In this document: positions 40,565 to 50,046 of the stretch, in pieces | How the letters are laid out: every line of letters begins with the position of its first letter | Position numbering within the stretch: the first letter of the stretch is position 1 | Source of the DNA: Hermodice carunculata | Taxonomy: Eukaryota > Annelida > Polychaeta > Eunicida > Amphinomidae | DNA: 64,000 nucleotides | Direction: 5' to 3' | Assembly (NCBI GenBank): GCA_964020975.1 | Contig: OZ026624.1 | Location: forward strand, 28,306,056 to 28,370,055 | Made by a program: the position numbers and the translations under genes | Notes under the pieces: generated by a model | What the model was told of the DNA's origin: nothing | Databases searched by the model: none | The model's input: the letters and a program-made list of their open reading frames with translations, nothing else

Positions 40565-41308
40565 ATTACTTTGTAGACTATTTGAGTCATATCAACTCAA
40601 ACTGGTAAAACTGGTCAGGTGACCTGAATCCTGCAATGTCATTGGTCACTTGCTGTCATGCATCCTCAATGATTTTAGAATCTGCGACCAAAACCTCAAA
40701 AGGTCACTTTAAAGCTGTAGTCTAAACATAAGTCAAACTGAGCAAATATATATTTTTAAACCATTTCCATCAAATAGAAACCAGCACTGTGAAAGAAGAT
40801 AAACGTCGAATGATGATAAAGTTAGAGTTCATACTATGCATAGCTCGCGCCATGGCAACCTAACGGACATGCGCATTAGGACTACTGTTCTCTGAGCACT
40901 TGTTGGGTCACCGGTTCAGAAAATGGCAAGTGACCACACTTTGACCAAACTCCAAAGTATCAAGTAAATTTGTAATACAAGACCAGATAAAGCGCCAACC
41001 ACATTGTTCACACATATAGACTAGGCCTATATATGAGCAAGTCAATCATACTGCTCATGATTTGTTGGAGCTTGGCTATGTTTGAACTTTGAGCGTGCAA
41101 ATATGACGGTTGTAACGGATAAAACTGCGCTGACGACGTTGTGCTTGAACGATTTCAGCTGAAGATACAAGATACAAATCTTATTTCAAGTCGGTACGTT
41201 GAAAATTACAGAATATTATCCAGGTTATTACAACCGACCATAAAAAATTAGCCCAGGCTAAAATGTAAAAATGAAATAAAACAGATTGTATATAAAATAT
41301 TTTTTAAG

Positions 41309-41608
41309 GTGGTAAACAGTAACAATAATCCCCTCAATATAATTGTAAAAACGTGCGGTGATCTGGTGATTAATGGCAGCCAATCATCTGCGTCTAAATC
41401 TTTAACGTTCATATCGTCAAAATACGGAATGGATAAGCACTCACCAGTGTTGTCATGCTGGCGATCACTCTTCAGTTCTCGGGATAATGAGGACTTCAAT
41501 CAAGATGATGAGCAATCTGCGGCGTTTATCCGCGAACTTAGTGAAGCAAGAGACGGCAAGCTTAAAACCAATCTCTCACGAGCAGAACTGGATGAAATTA
41601 TTAACTTC
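41309..41608 (+). CDS. Candidate internal exon of exactly 100 codons, unknown protein
   Basis: An acceptor (ATATTTTTTAAG) precedes a phase-0 frame of 100 codons that ends at a donor (AACTTC|GTATGT), also in phase 0. The first half is Ser/Asn-rich (VVNSNNNPLNIIVK). The second half is charged and helical-looking (EDFNQDDEQSAAFIRELSEA, then GKLKTNLSRAELDEIINF). It looks like real protein but matches no family I can name. Two cautions: the antisense strand is also open over much of it, and the upstream flank shares words with a LINE 3' region at 41.9 kb. Confidence 0.3.
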
Positions 41609-41766
41609 GTATGTATGTAACGTCTGTCACCCAAAACGAGTCCATGTGGATAAGGTCATCTTGACCAGTGAACTGTTTGAATGACTTATTTTTTATTCCT
41701 CTTAATTCATATATATACGTTGTATACTTTGCTGCCATTTTTTATATATTGTACCTCTTGTGTACG

Positions 41767-41769
<3 letters not shown>

Positions 41770-41857
<88 letters not shown>

Positions 41858-42300
41858 CACAGAATAAGCACTAAACTTACCTATTCAGAGTAGATAGTTT
41901 CCAGCCGTCCAGATATTTAGATGGAGTGGAAACAGATTGCACATAAAATATATTATCACAGAATAAACACTAAAATTATTCAGAGGAGGTAGTTTCGAGC
42001 CATCCAGATATTTAGATCACAGTGAAACTATAGACAGGCAGAACCGTTATCAAATTTCCAAGTTTATTTCAGATTTTTAAATTCTGAGAGGGTGACGGCA
42101 TTTTTATATCTTTGGGGATTCTGTTCCAAGTTTTGACGCCAAGATATCTCAGAGAATTTTTTCCAAAAGTGACCTTATTAAAAGCAGGAAGATCCAAATA
42201 TCTAGATGACCGGAAATTCTTATTAGACTGAAGTTGTCAAAACATATTTTCAGTGTAGTCTGGCATAGGTTTCAACCCCTGGAGGATTCTGAGCAGGAGT
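41770..42300 (-). mobile_element. LINE 3' end, minus strand, with TA tail
   Basis: On the minus strand, 42260 down to 42070 encodes LQSNKNFRSSRYLDLPAFNK, then KVTFGKNSLRYLGVKTWNRI and PKDIKMPS, the characteristic ORF2 C-terminus of CR1/Jockey-type LINEs (an FG-xSLRY-G-x-WN-IP motif). Downstream (41860-42035) is a twofold repeated segment with CACAGAATAA and CCAGATATTTAGAT, then about 85 bp of TA (41770-41855), plausibly 3' UTR and tail. No RT core is present, so it is 5'-truncated. Confidence 0.55.
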
Positions 42301-42600
42301 TTTTAACGAGGGAGCGGAGCGACCGAGGGGAGTTGGGTTCGGGAGGGGGGTGTCCTCCCTCCCGACGAAAATTTTTGTAATTTACAATTGAAAATGAAGC
42401 AATTGGGTGGATTCTGGGACCTTGAAAATGAGGTGCACTTTCTATACAAACATCTTAATTCTTCACACTTTATTTCCTTTTAGATACACTGAGTGCAATG
42501 TTGCAGAAATTACAAACTTAAGTTTTTTCATGTATGGAAGTGGCAGTGTTACACTCTCATTGAAACACTACAGTCTGAGTTTATGTCATGATCTGTATGC
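42301..42600. other. GC-rich dispersed-repeat-like linker and flank
   Basis: GAGCGGAGCGACCGAGGGGA and a GGAGGGGGGTGTCCTCCCTCCC palindrome-like run (42310-42365) have the look of a dispersed GC-rich repeat inserted next to the LINE. No gene follows up to 42.6 kb on the plus strand. Confidence 0.35.
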
Positions 42601-42875
42601 TCAGCAATTGTCCTTATTGTACATATGTGTGGCACATTTGCAGTCTTGCAGTACTTTGGTGGACAGGTTTGCATCGAAACAACAACTGTCACTGTTGATT
42701 TTTACAGACAAAAGACTACAGATTGACACACTGTGCAGTGAAACGATATATCGTCCCTTTTGCTTCTCTGTACACAGCCATACTAGTTGATGATCCACTG
42801 ACCATTAAACTTTGACTGGTATTTGGTCTTTTTGGTCGACTTACCGCGTTGAGGGGAAGATGCCCTCTTCGACAT
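42601..42875 (-). pseudogene. Broken zinc-finger-like ORF (hAT/ZMYM-style?)
   Basis: Minus strand. ATG at 42875 opens MSKRASSPQRGKSTKKTKYQ then SKFNGQW, a Lys-rich start of the sort seen before the first zinc-binding domain of hAT-derived and ZNF862-like proteins. After a stop the neighbouring frames give FHCTVCQS and later KVLQDCKCATHMYN, which could be a CxxC...H zinc-finger remnant. At least two frame changes separate these pieces. I infer a decayed transposase-related gene. The match rests on pattern only. Confidence 0.28.
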
Positions 42876-42904
42876 TTTGAATTTGACTCCAAAAGTACTG
42901 GTAA

Positions 42905-42963
42905 GGTAAATTTCTACGTGACAGCGGCTCAGGCGCTCAGGCGCTGTCACATAGAAATTTACC
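42905..42963. repeat. Foldback with 22-bp arms
   Basis: GGTAAATTTCTACGTGACAG (42905 on) pairs with its inverse ending at 42963 over 22 bp with one mismatched pair of bases, around the 15-bp loop GCTCAGGCGCTCAGG. It lies just upstream of the broken zinc-finger ORF and shares GGTAAATTTC with the foldback at 26.3 kb. Confidence 0.8.
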
Positions 42964-43245
42964 CTACTGTTATGATCAGTGCATCGTACTTCGAGGTCCG
43001 TATGTATGGTGCAAACAGTAGCATACACTTACAGTAATTTACACGTTGGAAAAAAAAAGAAATAGTGGGGTTTTGTTTATAGGGGGAGGTTTTTTGCTTG
43101 AGCGGGACGCCAGCGGGAGATTTGACGTGATCGGGAGGCAGGTCCCTAAAACAGGAGATTCCCTCTCAAAACGGGAGACTTGAGGTTTCACACCAGTAAT
43201 TGGAAATTTCATGAGCAAGCGTAGCTTGCTACATGAAGTTATAAT

Positions 43246-43363
43246 TTCATAAACAAAACCGTAAAAGATGTAATATTGTATTGTATTCCCTCGTTTAGCT
43301 TCCAAATCAAGCCATTCATAGCCACAAAATCGTAGCTCCTAGAGCCTCGATTTCACTTAACCT
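43246..43363. repeat. DIRS left inverted terminal repeat
   Basis: Inverse of the segment at 48059-48176. The match begins at AATTTCAT/ATGAAATT and runs through TTAGCTTCCAAATCAAGCCA to the start of the coding part, with a handful of differences, mostly at the outer end. An extra ~40 bases outside (43206-43245), including AGCAAGCGTAGCTTGCT, are found again, inverted, only in the ICR. Confidence 0.9.
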
Positions 43364-43656
43364 TTTCTCGTTTGGCTGAGACAATGCCTCAGCCAAAGAA
43401 AGAACTCCAACACTAGAGTAGAAATACAAAACCTGTTTATTCTGTTCCTACACTTAAATCGACACCCGCCACCACATTACCTGTAGTGGAACCAAACTTG
43501 CCCTGGAAGTACCTCAAGAAAATGAAGGTCTATTCCTTGCCTGGAACTTCACTGCTGTGTTTGTCCACCTGGAACACACAAAAGAAGTAGCATGTTAGGT
43601 GTGTATCTGCACTCATCAGTTGTTATTTAATCCCCTAAAGGGAAGGGAGGTAGGGA

Positions 43657-43772
43657 ATATTACATCTTTTATGGTTTTGTTTATGAAATTATAACTTCAT
43701 GTCACAAGCTACGCTTGCTCATGAAATATCCAATTTCATGTCACAAAACCTCCAAAGATGTAATATTGTAAG
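43657..43772. repeat. DIRS internal complementary region
   Basis: 43657-43728 is the inverse of the left outer end (43206-43275). 43730-43770 is the inverse of the right outer end (48137-48176). The ICR is thus complementary to the junction formed when the two element ends meet, the known hallmark of DIRS circular replication. Confidence 0.88.
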
Positions 43773-43773
43773 T

Positions 43774-44601
43774 TCAAAGCTTCAAAATGGCACTCTGAAA
43801 TTTCTGGCCTTTAACTTCAGAAGTTATCTCCCTCCTATAAAACCTCTTGAATGTGCTTGCCTTTGTCCAGTTTGCTCTTTCCATAATCTGTTCTATTGGG
43901 ACTGCCACTGAGGCTGCCTTCGAAGTACTAGCTGCCCTGACGGAATGGGCTTTAAACACCTCAGTGTCTATGCCTGCCTCATTCATTATCTTAGTAAGCC
44001 AACCAGCGATTGTGCATGAAACCACCCGTTTGTGTGGCTCCTTAAAACTATGAAGCAATTGGTTGCATTCTCCATCCATACGATTCCTCCAATTTGAGGA
44101 CCTGCCTAGGTATACATGGAGGCATTTGACCACACACAGGAGGTCATTCTCTTTACATGAAGAAAAATGTACTTCTGGAACCGAGCTCCCTACCCTCCTA
44201 TGTTTAGTTACAGCACTCAAACTGAAGGTAACACTGTCTTCTGAAACCCTCATGAAGCGCACATCCAATGCACAAAGGTCTGAAGACCTTGCACCACAAT
44301 TCAAAGCCAACAACATACATAATTTCAATGTAAGGGACCTGTCCGACAAGTTTTCGTTTATACCCAATTCTTCCAAGTAGTGAGGCACCACTGAAACGTC
44401 CCAAGTACATTGGTATCTAGGTTGCAGGGGTCTCTCATTGAACACACCGACAATCAACTGAGAAATTGTTGGGTGTTCACCCACTGCATGGCCCTCAACC
44501 TGGTTGTGGAAAGCTGAAATAGCTGAACGATGCAAGCTTATCGTTCGGTACTGGTAACCCATATGGTATAGGTTAGTCAAATATTCAACTATATCTGCCA
44601 C
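43774..44601 (-). CDS. DIRS tyrosine recombinase region
   Basis: An open 275-codon frame starting MADIVEYLTNLYHMGYQYRT. The segment LALNCGARSSDLCAL holds the first catalytic Arg in its usual GxRxxDL-like setting. HSVRAASTSKAA gives the His-x-x-Arg box, and TFKRFYRR carries the terminal Tyr. This is the integrase-like tyrosine recombinase that joins the circular DNA copy to the genome in the nucleus. It sits at the 3' end of the element, just before the ICR, as in other DIRS elements. Confidence 0.88.
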   Translation of the reverse strand: MADIVEYLTNLYHMGYQYRTISLHRSAISAFHNQVEGHAVGEHPTISQLIVGVFNERPLQPRYQCTWDVSVVPHYLEELGINENLSDRSLTLKLCMLLALNCGARSSDLCALDVRFMRVSEDSVTFSLSAVTKHRRVGSSVPEVHFSSCKENDLLCVVKCLHVYLGRSSNWRNRMDGECNQLLHSFKEPHKRVVSCTIAGWLTKIMNEAGIDTEVFKAHSVRAASTSKAASVAVPIEQIMERANWTKASTFKRFYRREITSEVKGQKFQSAILKL

Positions 44602-44688
44602 AGAGGACAGAACGGGATCAATCTGTTTCCCACTGCACCAGCTACACCACTGTGACCAGGCTGATTCGTAAGCGTTTCTAGTGCCTGG

Positions 44689-46808
44689 TCATCTGGACTT
44701 GCACAGAAGGTCTGAAGCCCTGTCCGAAATTCCTGAATCACAGAATCTCTGCCTGACACCTTCCATGCCGCTAACATGAGCGACCCTTGCACTGACAGTG
44801 GATGGCTCTCCCCCCACAGAGACAGAAGAAGATTGTGTAGAGTAGGGAGGAGCACTGGTAACTCTACACTCATCTCTAACAGGACCGGATACCAAGGTTG
44901 GCCCTGCCATACTGGGGCAATGAGTACCGCTGTTGCTTGCTCGCTCTTTATTTTCGCCAAGCAACGGCTGATTAACGAAAAGGGTGGGAACATGTAACCC
45001 ATCAGCTGATTCCATGCCGCCTGGAAAGCATCTATTTTTCAGGCAAATGGATCCAGTTTCCAGCTTACATACTTTTGCAACTGTGCATTGTATCTGGATG
45101 CAAACAGGTCCACACTGCATGGACCCCTCAACTGCATTATCGACTGGAAGACATTCTCGTCTAGTTTCCAGTCGCTGGAATCCTGCCAATGGCGGCTTTC
45201 CCAGTTGGCCTCCACATTCAGGATCTTGGGCAGGTATTCTGCAGTAGGCATGATCCCTTTGCCAAGGCAATACTGCCAAAGTTCTGTCGCTATTTAAAGC
45301 AGAACCTGGCTCCTCGTGCCTCCCATCCTCATCAGATAGGCCACTGCAGTCCGGCTGTCGGACAAAATGTGAACGTGAGTCTGGTGTGACGCCAGAGATC
45401 TCACTGCCAAATATATGCAACTGGGACTCCTCTTGAGTCCATATTCCGGACACACGGGTTCCCCCAGACACTGTCCCCCACCCCTTCTGAGATGCATCTG
45501 TCCGTATCGTCAACTCGGGAGGTGGTACAACAAGTGCCTTCCCGTTGCAAAGTGAAAGATTGTCCTCCCACCATCTGAGTTCTCTCAGGCAATTGTGGTC
45601 TAACAATACACTTGCATTGTAACTGCTGCTCTGTATCTGTGATACCTGCATCCACCTGTGATGAAGGCGTGCCGGTAAGATTGCCTGCACTGAAGCGGTC
45701 AGTTTTCCAATCAATTTCGACAACTGCCTCACAGTCATTTGCCTGTCTATGATCATGGACCGGCAAATCTGTATGATATCCTGCACTTTCTCTTGAGGCA
45801 GGAACAATGACATCTCCACAGAATCTGTCACGAACCCCAAGAATTCTATATTCTGAGTGGGGTTCAGAACTGACTTCTTCAGGTTCGCGATCAGGCCCAA
45901 ATGTACCAGTAGGAACAATAGAGAGTTCATCTGTTGGATCAATGCCTGACTGTTCTGGCTCATAAGCAGCAAATCGTCGAGAAAAATTATCATTCTCCAT
46001 CCCAGCCGATGGAGAAATGATATTAGAGGCTTCATTAGTTTGGTGAATGCCCGTGGGGCCTGTGACAGACCAAATGGAAGGGACTGAAACTGAAACGTCC
46101 GACCCCCCAGCAAAATCAGAGAAATTTCCGATGTTGCGGACACACTTGGACACAAAAGTACGCGTCCTTTCGGTCTAATTTGATCATCCAGTCCCCTTTC
46201 AGCAGGAGATCTTTCAGCATAAATATGCCTTCCATTTTGAAATGGTAGTACTTGAGGTAACCGTTCAGATTTCTCAAATTGATCATCTGCCTGTTCCCCC
46301 CATCCTTCTTGGGTAGGAGAAATATATTGCTCTCAAACTGGTCTGGGCATGGGGTTACCACCTCTATGGCCCCTTTCTGTAACATCTCTGCAATCTGTAA
46401 CTCTATCTTTTGGCTCTCTACAGTTGAGAAAGATGGCGGCCTGGGGACCGCTGACTGACGGGGGATTTGCACAAACTCTAACTGATAACCTTTCACAGTT
46501 TGCAGAACCCACTGATCCCTTGTGATCTTTTCCCAGTTTGCCACATAATGGGCTATCCGCCCTGCTGGTAGCAAGTTACCCTTTGCAGGAACCAAGTGCA
46601 GGCTTGCAACTAATGGGTGCAAACCTAGATCAGTTTCTAGCACTGGCAGAGTCTCTGTTACGAGATCTGGTGAACTGGACTTTGTATGTAAACTTACATC
46701 TGGTAATGAAACAGATGGGGATTGTGAATGTACACTTACCTCCCCGTCTGGGACCAGCAAAGTGGATGGAACGACCCCCATGGTGCTGGGCTCTTCCTCT
46801 GTTTCCAC
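44689..46808 (-). CDS. DIRS reverse transcriptase-RNase H region (fossil)
   Basis: The upstream part (about 46.8-46.1 kb) has the RT fingers and palm (KEGAIEVVTP-like and PKKDGGNRQMINLRNLN, then KLDRKDAYFCV). The next part has FGLSQAPRAFTKLM and the catalytic FLDDLLLM, with RNase H beginning near IRTDASQKGWG (about 45.48 kb). The downstream part (about 45.0-44.6 kb) contains the FPPFSLI and QPWYPVLLE phrases usual between RNase H and recombinase in this order. Coding is split among frames; the region is treated as fossil and not reconstructed. Confidence 0.88.
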
Positions 46809-46914
46809 GTGAGGGTCCCTGCTGAAAGGGCTGTTCTACCTCATACCCCTGGAAACGATGACCACGGCCTCGGGTACCCGTCCTGCCACCTTTCTTACCC
46901 TGCGAACTGAATGC

Positions 46915-48046
46915 TTATTTTGTTTTATTTTTGCGTTTGGCCATTTTTTCAATCGGTTTATGAAACTTCTTACCAAACAGTTTGTTCTGGGATGACCCCT
47001 CAAAGCATTTGGGATTCTTCTTAACCATTTGCTTTGCCTTCTTGCTATCCTTCAATAACTTTGAAAGCATAGACACACGTCTATGAAAATTGATAGCCAC
47101 ATTGGCCTGTCCAATTAGCAAAACGGCCTGCTCTAGTTGCTGCAGGGAGGAAGGTAAATCCACCTCTGTACCTGACAAACGAAACTGATCAATGCCGTGC
47201 CATACTTTAGCTAGAGGCCCTACGGCATAAAGCAAGTGCTGCTGTGCATTTGCCAAACCCTTGTCCGTACTCTTCTCAAAAGAACGGCCTATATCTTTAA
47301 AAATCTCCTCTAAGTAGACATCCACCAAAGGAGCCTTCTGAAGAACCGCCACATTAAAGGGTACAGGGTTCGCCTTCAAAATGGTATCTTTCAGGGCACT
47401 ATCTTCCACGTACTCCGTAAAAAATATTTATGAATATACGCTTTGTGTTGATGGGACACTTCCCATATGGACCCTGACGAACCTGCTATTGGGTGAAACT
47501 GCGTATACTCCCAAGCAGAACTAGCACCTTTCTGCTGTGTACCTGCATCAGAAGGTTCCGATGCCTCGCACACTGTGGACTTGTCTTCCTTGTTAGAGGA
47601 ATCAGAAGGTTGTTCCTCCTCAGAACCCGAGGAACTGGAGCTAGAACCTGATTCCGACTCCTCCTCTTAATCCTCACACTCGGAAGACTCATCCAATGAC
47701 TCCACACGAGTCCACTTACTCTTTTCTGCCCTTTTCGATTTAGACAGTTTCAAACGCTTGTGCGAAATTTTGGGGATCTTGTACCCTGACAAAGCCTGAA
47801 CACCGTTACTCTCCGTGTGCGTGGCTACCTGTGACAATTGCCTGCTCGGCACTGGGTGACTGGGACGGTACCCCGTCCTGTGTCCCCTGAAGCACTACAG
47901 GTGACTCCGACTGCTCCATGGAAGTGTGCGAGTCCAGAACCAATACTTGCACTACCAAAAAGCTGCTTTCTCACCCCCACAACACACACAAAACCACAAA
48001 GTGCTGGGGAAAACCTTCGTCGGCTGAGGCGAGCAGACGAAGCCAA
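46915..48046 (-). CDS. DIRS gag-like region (fossil)
   Basis: The minus-strand region upstream of RT encodes a Ser/Glu-rich acidic part followed by a helical, Lys-rich part (ALKDTILKANPVPFNVAVLQ at about 47400, ending AKRKNKTK at about 46918). Position and composition match the gag-like first ORF of DIRS elements. The sequence itself is poorly conserved in the order, so the call rests on place. Confidence 0.65.
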
Positions 48047-48058
48047 ACAAGAAACGGT

Positions 48059-48176
48059 TAAGTGAAATCAAGGCTCTAGGAGCTACGATTTTGTGGCTAT
48101 GAATGGCTTGATTTGGAAGCTAAACGAGGGAATACAATACAATATTACATCTTTGGAGGTTTTGTGACATGAAATT
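48059..48176. repeat. DIRS right inverted terminal repeat
   Basis: Begins TTAAGTGAAATCAAGGCTCT and ends GTTTTGTGACATGAAATT. Inverse of 43246-43363. Its last 40 bases recur inverted in the ICR at 43730-43770. Confidence 0.9.
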
Positions 48177-48189
48177 CAACCTATGGAAA

Positions 48190-48420
48190 TGTGGTGAGGG
48201 ATTACCCTTGGAATCCCACTGACGTCAGCAGTGGAACCACTTTGTGGACGCCGTTGGGGGAAAGACGAGACCATGGTAGGAAAGGGGTCACTCGGGACTC
48301 GGAACTCCATTGCAACAGACGGCTCAGCAGGCAAGCAAGCCACAATTGACCAGGTAAATCACCTGTTTTATTACCAGTAGTATATGACATGTTAAAGTCA
48401 TTTTAGCACACAGCACAACA
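48190..48420 (+). repeat. Candidate 5' LTR (231 bp) and adjoining primer-binding-like site
   Basis: Starts TGTGGTGAGG, ends CAGCACAACA, so it is bounded by TG...CA. Two bases later TGGTACCAGAAGTAACTG (48423-48440) starts with TGG as a tRNA-primed site must. With no 3' LTR for comparison the borders are inferred only from these signals. Confidence 0.45.
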
Positions 48421-48440
48421 ATTGGTACCAGAAGTAACTG

Positions 48441-50046
48441 TCTTCGATCCCACGTGGAAAGGACATTTTTGGATTGATCAAAATAGGAGATCCAGACTGC
48501 AACTTGTTGTAGTGAGATTTCTTTTTACACGGAAAAAAAGAAAGAAACTATTTGTGTGTGCTGGCATTGCTATTTTGTGTACATGGCTGGGCCATTGTGC
48601 TTAGTAGTGTTCACTTAGCAATTTTACAGTGACTTATCACAATGGGGGTTTGATCAGCTTAAATACTGATTGACTTTCCATGAATTTTATTTGAGTTCAC
48701 TCAGTGCTTTTGAAATTCGCGGGTCAATCACATTGTGATCTGGCGGCCATTATGAATTTCTGGTAATTTGAAAGTTTGGTTTTCCGCCAAATTTAACAAC
48801 TGTTTTTTGGTTTGGTTTGTTTTTTGTTTTTTTCATTAACCTTTTTCCTGTTTTCAAGATTGTATGTTGGCAGATTTTTGGGTGGAAGAAATTTGTTTTA
48901 ATTTTGAAACAAAATTATGTGTTCATGTAAAACTTTTGTAGTGAAAGCCTAAATCATACTGGCAGCAACAATTGGGGTTTTTTTTCTTTCCTTTTTTTCT
49001 CCACCTTTTCCTGGATTGATAAGGCTTTTGTTTTTTATTGAATTCAGGAATTGTACCTGCTGCTGAGAATTTTTTTTTGTGTGTGTGTGTACACAGAATC
49101 GTGTTATTATTTGACACGTCAAAGTACTTTTTGTGTGAATGTGTATGTATATAGGTATTTTCAGTGCATGTTTGGGCTAGATGCTTAATATTGTGCTGGG
49201 AATATTTAAGATTTGATTATTGATTCCATGCAGAATAATGTTCACATGAAATAAAATAGTTCTTTTGAACTATTATCTGTTTTTCTCATTCTCCTCTTTC
49301 TCATTTGTGTAGATTGAATGGTGTGGTTTCACATAGATAGGCAGGCCAAGGCAGCCATATTTGGTTTGACTCTTGGTTTGGGTGAATAAATTTCCCGCCA
49401 AATTTATACAGGTTAATTCTCCTGGCTTTTTTGGTGGATGTAAGTGGCTATTTACTGTGAATTCTTGCCTTATGTGAATATCATATTACTGATTGTGGGA
49501 GTTAAAAAGTTTTGGATGCATTTGGATTGATATTATTTTGGGGGGGGGGGGAAAAAGGTTACTAAATTTGTTGCCTTGACGGGAGGGACACTGCAGGTAG
49601 ATAGGACTGTACAATCTGGGATTGTACAACAGGTATACTAGTGTCAGCCCTGTGTTACAATTTACTCCCCGGTCCACAACTTTGCACACCTGCAAACAAC
49701 TTGTTTTTTTCTGCATTCACACAGTGTTGCCCTGTGTTATTATTCCCTTATCCAGTGCATTGGCATTTGACATTTATATTGCTTGAATATTGAGTATTAG
49801 TTTGATTGGTTACTTTATTGCATGTTTTGCTTTGCCATGTGTTACTGGTATTTCAATTGTACTTGATTTTTTTTTCTCCTCACTCATGTCAACTTGACCT
49901 AGTAAAAAATATTTGCATTATTCTGAGCGAAGGGTTACTGTTCAGTTTGGGTGTCGAATAACAGTGTAAATTCCCCTTCATTTTTCAATTCATTACATAT
50001 ATTGTATCAAAAGTGATTTATTTCAAATTGAATAATCACTATTGAA
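48441..50046 (+). other. Leader of the Ty3/gypsy-like element
   Basis: 1.6 kb of AT- and T-rich sequence without coding between the primer-site candidate and the first ATG of the gag region, with poly-G (about 49538) and poly-T tracts. Unusually long for a leader; part may be foreign insertion. Confidence 0.4.

Larger units (their letters stand above)
38223..41308. other. Long non-coding stretch with microsatellites
   Basis: No supported gene. It contains a TA run (38960-39050), a 29-30-bp tandem repeat (39692-39808), a GT run (40516-40563) and, near 41160-41308, sequence that partly recurs at 41.93 kb (AAACAGATTG-A-ATAAAATAT), so its end may be retroelement tail. GCGCCATGGCAACC near 40850 contains a half X-box (RFX-like) that I do not press. 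Confidence 0.5.
43206..48176 (-). mobile_element. DIRS-type tyrosine-recombinase retrotransposon (fossil, near full length)
   Basis: A ~4.97-kb element read on the minus strand with gag-like region, reverse transcriptase, RNase H and tyrosine recombinase in that order. It is bounded by inverted terminal repeats and holds an internal complementary region (ICR) beside the recombinase. Inverted ends, an ICR matching both ends, and a tyrosine recombinase in place of an integrase together define the DIRS order, which copies through a circular intermediate and makes no target duplication. The coding parts are spread over different frames. Some overlap is normal in this family, but the copy looks broken by a few changes. 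Parts and ends are still easily recognised, so it is probably of modest age. Confidence 0.9.

Noticed and set aside
40840-40870. RFX X-box at GCGCCATGGCAACC
   Set aside because: Only one half-site is good and no exon or promoter feature is nearby.
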